A model generated the notes under the pieces. That model made no database searches. It was not told the origin of the DNA and saw nothing but the letters and a program-made list of their open reading frames with translations. A stretch of DNA of 5,132 nucleotides, taken from contig CAKTZW010000192.1 in assembly GCA_934636065.1 (NCBI GenBank), positions 1-5,132 on the forward strand, written 5' to 3'. Source of the stretch: an uncultured Labedella sp. Lineage in GTDB: Bacteria; Actinomycetota; Actinomycetes; Actinomycetales; Microbacteriaceae. Below are positions 1 through 5,132 of the stretch, piece after piece; position 1 is the first letter of the stretch; every line of letters begins with the position of its first letter. The translations under genes were made by a program, and so were the position numbers.

Positions 1-132
1 CACGGCGAACAGGACTGCGGCGACGACGCCGAACATGAAGGCGGGCATCGGGAGCTCGGTGTGGTGCTCGGTCTCCGCCACCACGCTCGCGAGAACCGTC
101 ACCGCGTCGATCGACCCTGCCACCAACGACAT
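1..132 (-). CDS. Small hydrophobic protein, 5' part only (function unknown)
   Basis: The first 44 codons of a minus-strand gene are present; the stop lies beyond the left edge. The start is ATG at 132-130. GGAG at 141-138 lies 5 bases upstream, a good ribosome binding site that supports this start. The protein has a short hydrophobic N-terminus (residues 1-19, interrupted by Asp9), a polar stretch EHHTELPMP (about 22-30), then a second hydrophobic segment (AFMFGVVAAVLFAV) that is probably the start of a transmembrane helix. From memory, many actinobacteria carry a short membrane protein with an ELPMP-like motif before one helix, downstream of proA and near nadD. That is recollection, not a search result. 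The frame is open to base 1 and codon use is as GC-rich as its neighbours. I cannot assign a function. Confidence 0.72.
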   Translation of the reverse strand, partial: MSLVAGSIDAVTVLASVVAETEHHTELPMPAFMFGVVAAVLFAV

Positions 133-171
133 CCGTGCTCCATTCGTCCGTGCGCCCGAGGCGCTCCGCCC

Positions 172-177
172 AGTCTA
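172..177 (-). promoter_or_regulatory. Possible -10 box for the small hydrophobic protein gene
   Basis: The minus strand reads TAGACT, matching the TANNNT pattern, in the 102-base gap between proA and the next gene. It sits about 40 bases before the ATG at 132 and upstream of the GGAG site, so a start near 165 would give a leader of about 33 bases. No recognisable -35 box lies 17-18 bases further upstream. The same hexamer precedes the DUF4031 gene at the other end of the window. The rest of the gap holds only a weak 5-bp hairpin (192-206) and no T-run, so read-through from proA remains possible. Confidence 0.35.
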
Positions 178-234
178 TCCGCTCGCCACCGGCCGGACGA
201 CCCGGCGCACCGCGGCAGAGCGAAGCCGAGCGGG

Positions 235-1500
235 TCAGTCGCGGCTCTGGCCCGATCCCCTCACGATCCACTTCGTACTCGTGAGTTCGGTGAGCCCCAT
301 CGGTCCGCGAGCGTGCAGCTTCTGGGTGGAGATTCCCACCTCCGCCCCGAAGCCGAACTCGCCGCCGTCGGTGAAGCGGGTGGAGGCGTTCACCATGACG
401 ACGGCCGAGTCAACCTCGGCGAGGAAGCGCTCGGCGTTCGCGACGTCCTCGGTGAGGATCGACTCGGTGTGCTTCGTCGAGAAGCGCCGGATGTGCTCGA
501 TGGCCTCGTCGAGGTCGTCGACGACGCGGACGCCGATGTCGAGGCTCAGGTGCTCCGTCGCCCACTCGTCGTCGGAGGCCGGGACGGCCGCCGGCCAGAT
601 CTCCCGCGTGCGTTCGTCCGCGTGCACCGTGACGCCGGAGGAGGCGAGACGGTCGAGCACCGGAGGCAGCAGCCGCTTCGCCGCGGCCGAGTGGACGAGG
701 AGAGTCTCGACGGAGTTGCAGACGCTGGGCCGCTGGACCTTCGCGTTCTCCACGATGTCGATCGCCCAGTCGAGCCGCGCCGACTCGTCGAGCACGATGT
801 GCACGACGCCGGCACCCGTCTCGATGACGGGAACCGTGGACGAGGAGACGACCGTCTCGATGAGACTCGCGCTCCCCCGCGGCACGAGCACATCGACGAA
901 CCCGCGGGCCTGCATGAGCGCCCTCGCGCCCTCGCGGCCGAACTCGTCGATCGTCTGCACGGTCTCGCGCGGGAGGCCGGCGGTCTCGAGGGCGTCCTGC
1001 ATGACCGAGACGAGGACGGCGTTGCTCCCCTGGGCGGCCGACCCGCCCCGAAGGATGCTCGCGTTGCCGCTCGCGAGGGCGAGCGCGGCGATGTCGACGG
1101 TCACGTTCGGCCGCGCCTCGTAGATCGCGCCGACGACACCGAAGGGCACCCGCACCTGGTCGATCTTGAGCCCGTTGCCGAGACGGGAGCCGCGCACGGT
1201 CTGCCCGAGCGGGTCGGGAAGAGAGGCGATCTCCCGGACGGACGCGGACAGGGACGCGACGCGCTCGGGGGTCAGCGTGAGGCGATCGAGGAGCGCGGCG
1301 GAGAGACCGTTCTCGCGTCCGTTCGCGAGATCGAGCGCGTTCGCGTCGATGACGCGTCCGACGGCCGCGTCGATCGCCGCCGCGATCGACTGCAACGCGT
1401 CGCGTCGCTCCGAACCCGTGCTCGTCGCGAGCCGGACGGCCGCCTCGCGCGCGCCGGTGAACCGGTCGAGGAGGGACGTGGCGACGGTCGTCTCTGTCAT
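235..1500 (-). CDS. proA: Glutamate-5-semialdehyde dehydrogenase (gamma-glutamyl phosphate reductase)
   Basis: This cytosolic enzyme catalyses the second step of proline synthesis, the NADPH-dependent reduction of gamma-glutamyl phosphate to glutamate-5-semialdehyde, which cyclises spontaneously to pyrroline-5-carboxylate. The 421 residues match the usual family length. The fold is that of an aldehyde dehydrogenase: the cofactor-binding part includes VPFGVVGAIYEARPNVT (118-134) and ILRGGSAA (149-156). The catalytic cysteine is Cys261 in QRPSVCNSVETLL. Residues 327-348 (V, then A-I-E-H-I, then STKHTESI) fit the ProA family signature, and the conserved FTDGGEFGFGAEVGIST segment lies at 376-392. 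The ATG at 1500 has no properly spaced Shine-Dalgarno sequence; a G-run directly abuts it. A TAGAAT box six bases upstream suggests leaderless translation. It lies 26 bases after proB, its partner enzyme, and appears intact. Confidence 0.98.
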   Translation of the reverse strand: MTETTVATSLLDRFTGAREAAVRLATSTGSERRDALQSIAAAIDAAVGRVIDANALDLANGRENGLSAALLDRLTLTPERVASLSASVREIASLPDPLGQTVRGSRLGNGLKIDQVRVPFGVVGAIYEARPNVTVDIAALALASGNASILRGGSAAQGSNAVLVSVMQDALETAGLPRETVQTIDEFGREGARALMQARGFVDVLVPRGSASLIETVVSSSTVPVIETGAGVVHIVLDESARLDWAIDIVENAKVQRPSVCNSVETLLVHSAAAKRLLPPVLDRLASSGVTVHADERTREIWPAAVPASDDEWATEHLSLDIGVRVVDDLDEAIEHIRRFSTKHTESILTEDVANAERFLAEVDSAVVMVNASTRFTDGGEFGFGAEVGISTQKLHARGPMGLTELTSTKWIVRGSGQSRD

Positions 1501-1506
1501 CCCCCG

Positions 1507-1512
1507 ATTCTA
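1507..1512 (-). promoter_or_regulatory. Possible leaderless -10 box for proA
   Basis: In the 26-base proB-proA gap the minus strand reads TAGAAT, then CGGGGG, then the proA ATG. A TANNNT box six or seven bases before the start codon is the spacing typical of leaderless transcripts, which are common in actinobacteria. The lack of a Shine-Dalgarno sequence at proA fits this. No good -35 hexamer is visible 17 bases upstream, inside the end of proB, so this may be a weak promoter or chance. Confidence 0.4.
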
Positions 1513-1526
1513 CCGAGAGCCGAGGT

Positions 1527-3857
<2,331 letters not shown>

Positions 3858-3889
3858 ACCGAATGCTGGGATGAGAGCGCGGACCGTTC

Positions 3890-3914
3890 GCGTCGGGACG
3901 ACGCCCGTGTCCCG
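3890..3914 (-). other. Two overlapping, mutually exclusive hairpins in the obg leader
   Basis: Between the rpmA terminator and obg, two short stems share bases. One pairs 3890-3895 with 3899-3904 (6 bp, three-base loop). The other pairs 3894-3899 with 3909-3914 (6 bp, nine-base loop). Only one can form at a time. Neither is followed by a T-run on the minus strand, so these are not terminators. In such GC-rich DNA a chance origin is quite possible. Confidence 0.4.
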
Positions 3915-3922
3915 CGATGCCC

Positions 3923-3959
3923 GGAGAAACAGCAAGGGCGAGCCGAAGCTCGCCCTTGC
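3923..3959 (-). terminator. Intrinsic terminator or attenuator between rpmA and obg
   Basis: Bases 3932-3943 (GCAAGGGCGAGC) and 3948-3959 are perfect inverted repeats, giving a 12-bp stem. On the minus strand the loop is TTCG closed by C and G, the exceptionally stable C(UUCG)G tetraloop. It is followed on the minus strand by TGTTTCTCC, a short broken T-tract. On the plus strand no T-run follows, so it acts in the minus direction only. It begins 16 bases after the rpmA stop. It fits termination of the rplU-rpmA transcript, probably incomplete, because I see no convincing promoter between it and obg. Confidence 0.85.
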
Positions 3960-3975
3960 CACAGAGAACCACCGA

Positions 3976-4233
3976 CTATTCGGCGGCGGCCACGATGTTG
4001 ACGACCTTGCGGCCACCCTTCTGGCCGAACTCGACGGCGCCGGCGGACAGCGCGAAGAGCGTGTCGTCGCCGCCACGACCGACGTTGACGCCGGGGTGGA
4101 AGTGCGTGCCGCGCTGGCGGACGAGGATCTCGCCCGCCAGGACGGTCTGCCCGCCGAAGCGCTTCACGCCGAGGCGCTGTGCGTTGGAATCACGACCGTT
4201 GCGAGTGGAGCTCGCACCCTTCTTGTGTGCCAT
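3976..4233 (-). CDS. rpmA: 50S ribosomal protein L27
   Basis: A component of the large ribosomal subunit; in bacteria its flexible N-terminus reaches the peptidyl transferase centre and contacts tRNA. The 85 residues match the normal length. The N-terminus [20 protein letters not shown] is the mature family form, without the cleaved extension found in firmicutes, so no prohead-type protease is needed. The family signature [15 protein letters not shown] lies at 34-48, followed by [12 protein letters not shown] (50-61). The ATG at 4233 is preceded by AGGAGA at 4246-4241, seven bases upstream, a strong ribosome binding site. It lies 17 bases after rplU, with which it is almost universally paired, and is followed by a strong hairpin terminator. 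Identification is secure. Confidence 0.99.
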   Translation of the reverse strand: MAHKKGASSTRNGRDSNAQRLGVKRFGGQTVLAGEILVRQRGTHFHPGVNVGRGGDDTLFALSAGAVEFGQKGGRKVVNIVAAAE

Positions 4234-4240
4234 GTCTGTC

Positions 4241-4246
4241 TCTCCT
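4241..4246 (-). promoter_or_regulatory. Ribosome binding site of rpmA
   Basis: The minus strand reads AGGAGA, seven bases before the rpmA ATG at 4233. It fills much of the 17-base rplU-rpmA gap and confirms the start. Confidence 0.8.
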
Positions 4247-4250
4247 CTGG

Positions 4251-4559
4251 CTACTTGATTCCGGTGACCTTGACGCGCGTGAGCTCCTGACGGTGCCCCT
4301 GGCGCTTCTTGTAGCCGGTCTTGTTCTTGAACTTCTGGATGACGATCTTCGGTCCACGGAGGTTCTCGATGACCTCGGCGGACACGACGACGTTCTCGAG
4401 CGCCTTGGCGTCGGACGTGATCGTGTCACCGTCGACGAGGAGGACCGGGGCGAGCGTGAGCTTGCCGTCCTTGTCCGCCTTCACGCGGTCCATCGTCACG
4501 ATGGTCCCGACTTCGACCTTCTCCTGGCGACCGCCGGCTCGCACTACTGCGTAAACCAC
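4251..4559 (-). CDS. rplU: 50S ribosomal protein L21
   Basis: A component of the large ribosomal subunit that binds 23S rRNA. The 102 residues are the normal length. The N-terminus ([21 protein letters not shown]) and the C-terminal basic region [19 protein letters not shown], with the GHRQ core of the L21 signature, are typical. The start codon is GTG at 4559-4557, not ATG, and the family N-terminus begins exactly there. The ribosome binding site is modest: AGGT at 4568-4565, five bases upstream. It heads the minus-strand cluster, with a well-formed promoter about 150 bases upstream and a long untranslated leader that could carry autoregulation. rpmA follows 17 bases later. Confidence 0.99.
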   Translation of the reverse strand: MVYAVVRAGGRQEKVEVGTIVTMDRVKADKDGKLTLAPVLLVDGDTITSDAKALENVVVSAEVIENLRGPKIVIQKFKNKTGYKKRQGHRQELTRVKVTGIK

Positions 4560-4705
4560 TTCGTACCTACTTCTCCCGGGAGCTCGCGCTCACTGGCTTC
4601 GATTTGGAAAGGATTGTCACTGCCCTCGCCAGACCTCGTGGGATGAAAAGTCTGTCCGGTCAGAAAACCTCGGCTCGAACGCAGGGATAAGCTGCGCGCA
4701 CCAAG
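4560..4705 (-). promoter_or_regulatory. Long 5' untranslated leader of rplU
   Basis: From the inferred transcription start near 4704 to the GTG lie about 145 bases with no convincing short ORF. Visible structure: a 5-bp perfect stem CGCAG/CTGCG (4680-4684 with 4692-4696, 7-base loop); a stem of about 8 bp including G-U pairs (4647-4654 with 4630-4637, 9-base loop); and a 10-base palindrome CTCCCGGGAG (4573-4582) just upstream of the ribosome binding site. None is followed by a T-run. Ribosomal protein leaders of this length often bind the encoded protein, and an L21 leader motif is known in Bacillus, but I cannot say that this sequence matches it. Confidence 0.5.
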
Positions 4706-4710
4706 GGTCG

Positions 4711-4740
4711 AGTTTACGCCATCGGGCGCGGTTGCGGCAA
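4711..4740 (-). promoter_or_regulatory. Promoter of the rplU-rpmA(-obg-proBA) cluster
   Basis: The minus strand has a -35 box TTGCCG (4740-4735), an 18-base spacer and a -10 box TAAACT (4716-4711), close to the housekeeping sigma consensus. The start is predicted near 4704. Its -35 box directly abuts that of the divergent DUF4031 promoter. Confidence 0.72.
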
Positions 4741-4770
4741 ATGACGTCCGGCGAGCCGTGCTCGTAGACT
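4741..4770 (+). promoter_or_regulatory. Promoter of the DUF4031 gene, leaderless configuration
   Basis: The plus strand has ATGACG (4741-4746, four of six matches to TTGACA), an 18-base spacer and TAGACT (4765-4770). Seven bases later comes the ATG at 4778, so the predicted transcription start coincides with the start codon. No Shine-Dalgarno sequence is seen upstream of the ATG, which agrees with leaderless translation. Confidence 0.65.
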
Positions 4771-4777
4771 CGGCGAC

Positions 4778-5050
4778 ATGACGGTCTTGATCGATCCGCC
4801 CCTGTGGCCGGCCCACGAGACCCTGTGGTCGCACCTCGTGAGCGACCAATCGATCGACGAGCTGCACGCCTTCGCGCGAGCCACCGGGCTCCCCGCCCGG
4901 AGCTTCGACCTCGACCACTACGACGTGCCGCGACACGAGCACGCGCGCCTCGTCGCCGCCGGCGCCCAGGCCGTCTCGGCGAACGAGCTCACCCGCCGTC
5001 TCATCGCCTCCGGGCTGCGGGTCCGAGCGAAGGACCGCCCGCGTCACTGA
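4778..5050 (+). CDS. DUF4031 domain protein (function unknown)
   Basis: A 90-residue protein that I recognise as DUF4031 from its N-terminal VLIDPPLWPAH (3-13), the SHLVSD and IDELHAFA segments (18-33), and the DLDHYDVP motif (44-51). The family is small, mostly of about 80-100 residues, and widespread in actinobacteria. No function is established to my knowledge. There is no signal peptide or membrane segment, so it is probably cytosolic. Conserved Asp, His, Tyr and Trp residues could form a binding or catalytic site, but this is speculation. The ATG at 4778 has no Shine-Dalgarno sequence; a -10 box ends seven bases before it, pointing to a leaderless mRNA. It diverges from rplU and is followed by a strong hairpin. 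In related genomes it often sits near rplU, by recollection. Confidence 0.88.
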   Translation: MTVLIDPPLWPAHETLWSHLVSDQSIDELHAFARATGLPARSFDLDHYDVPRHEHARLVAAGAQAVSANELTRRLIASGLRVRAKDRPRH

Positions 5051-5096
5051 CGCGAGCGCCGCGGTCACGAGGGGCCAGCGCCAGCGTCCGATTCAT

Positions 5097-5131
5097 CCGG
5101 GGATCGACGGACTCGCGCCGACGATCCCCGG
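5097..5131 (+). terminator. Strong hairpin after the DUF4031 gene, possible terminator
   Basis: Bases 5097-5106 (CCGGGGATCG) and 5122-5131 (CGATCCCCGG) are perfect inverted repeats. Inside, 5108-5110 pair with 5118-5120 after one A-A mismatch, leaving a 7-base loop. The hairpin lies 46 bases past the stop. The window ends one base after it, so the T-run needed for an intrinsic terminator cannot be seen. It could instead serve a convergent gene to the right. I see no gene in 5051-5132. Confidence 0.55.
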
Positions 5132-5132
5132 G

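Noticed and set aside
192..206. Short GCCGG/CCGGC hairpin after proA as a terminator
   Set aside because: The stem is only 5 bp with no T-run on either side, and such stems are expected by chance at this GC content.
4544..5068. 174-codon minus-strand open frame covering the DUF4031 gene and the rplU upstream region
   Set aside because: It overlaps a recognised DUF4031 gene on the opposite strand and both promoters, and its translation resembles no family I know.

Overview
The window looks like chromosomal DNA from a high-GC actinobacterium, most likely of the family Microbacteriaceae. The evidence is the strong G/C bias at third codon positions, the gene order rplU-rpmA-obg-proB-proA followed by a small membrane-protein gene, a glutamate 5-kinase that lacks the C-terminal PUA domain, and a DUF4031 gene divergent from rplU. 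The family assignment rests on remembered gene order and protein features, not on a database search.

Almost everything reads on the minus strand. From right to left: a promoter at about 4711-4740, a leader of about 145 bases, rplU (ribosomal protein L21, GTG start), rpmA (L27), a very stable hairpin with a UUCG loop that looks like a terminator or attenuator, obg (ribosome-associated GTPase), proB overlapping the end of obg by 17 bases, proA after a 26-base gap, a 102-base gap, and the first 44 codons of a small hydrophobic protein that runs off the left edge. The only plus-strand gene is a 90-residue DUF4031 protein at 4778-5050, followed by a strong hairpin at the right edge.

The genes form two functional blocks. 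L21, L27 and Obg belong to the large ribosomal subunit and its assembly or quality control. ProB and ProA carry out the first two steps of proline synthesis from glutamate; the final enzyme, ProC, is not in the window. The hairpin between rpmA and obg probably lowers transcription into obg-proB-proA relative to the ribosomal protein genes. A TAGAAT box placed correctly for leaderless transcription may give proA its own input.

This is mainly a conserved housekeeping region, and I see no mobile element, CRISPR array, defence system or obviously new multi-gene system. The most interesting signals are regulatory: two back-to-back promoters whose -35 boxes abut, apparent leaderless starts for the DUF4031 gene and proA, the long rplU leader, and the rpmA/obg hairpin.
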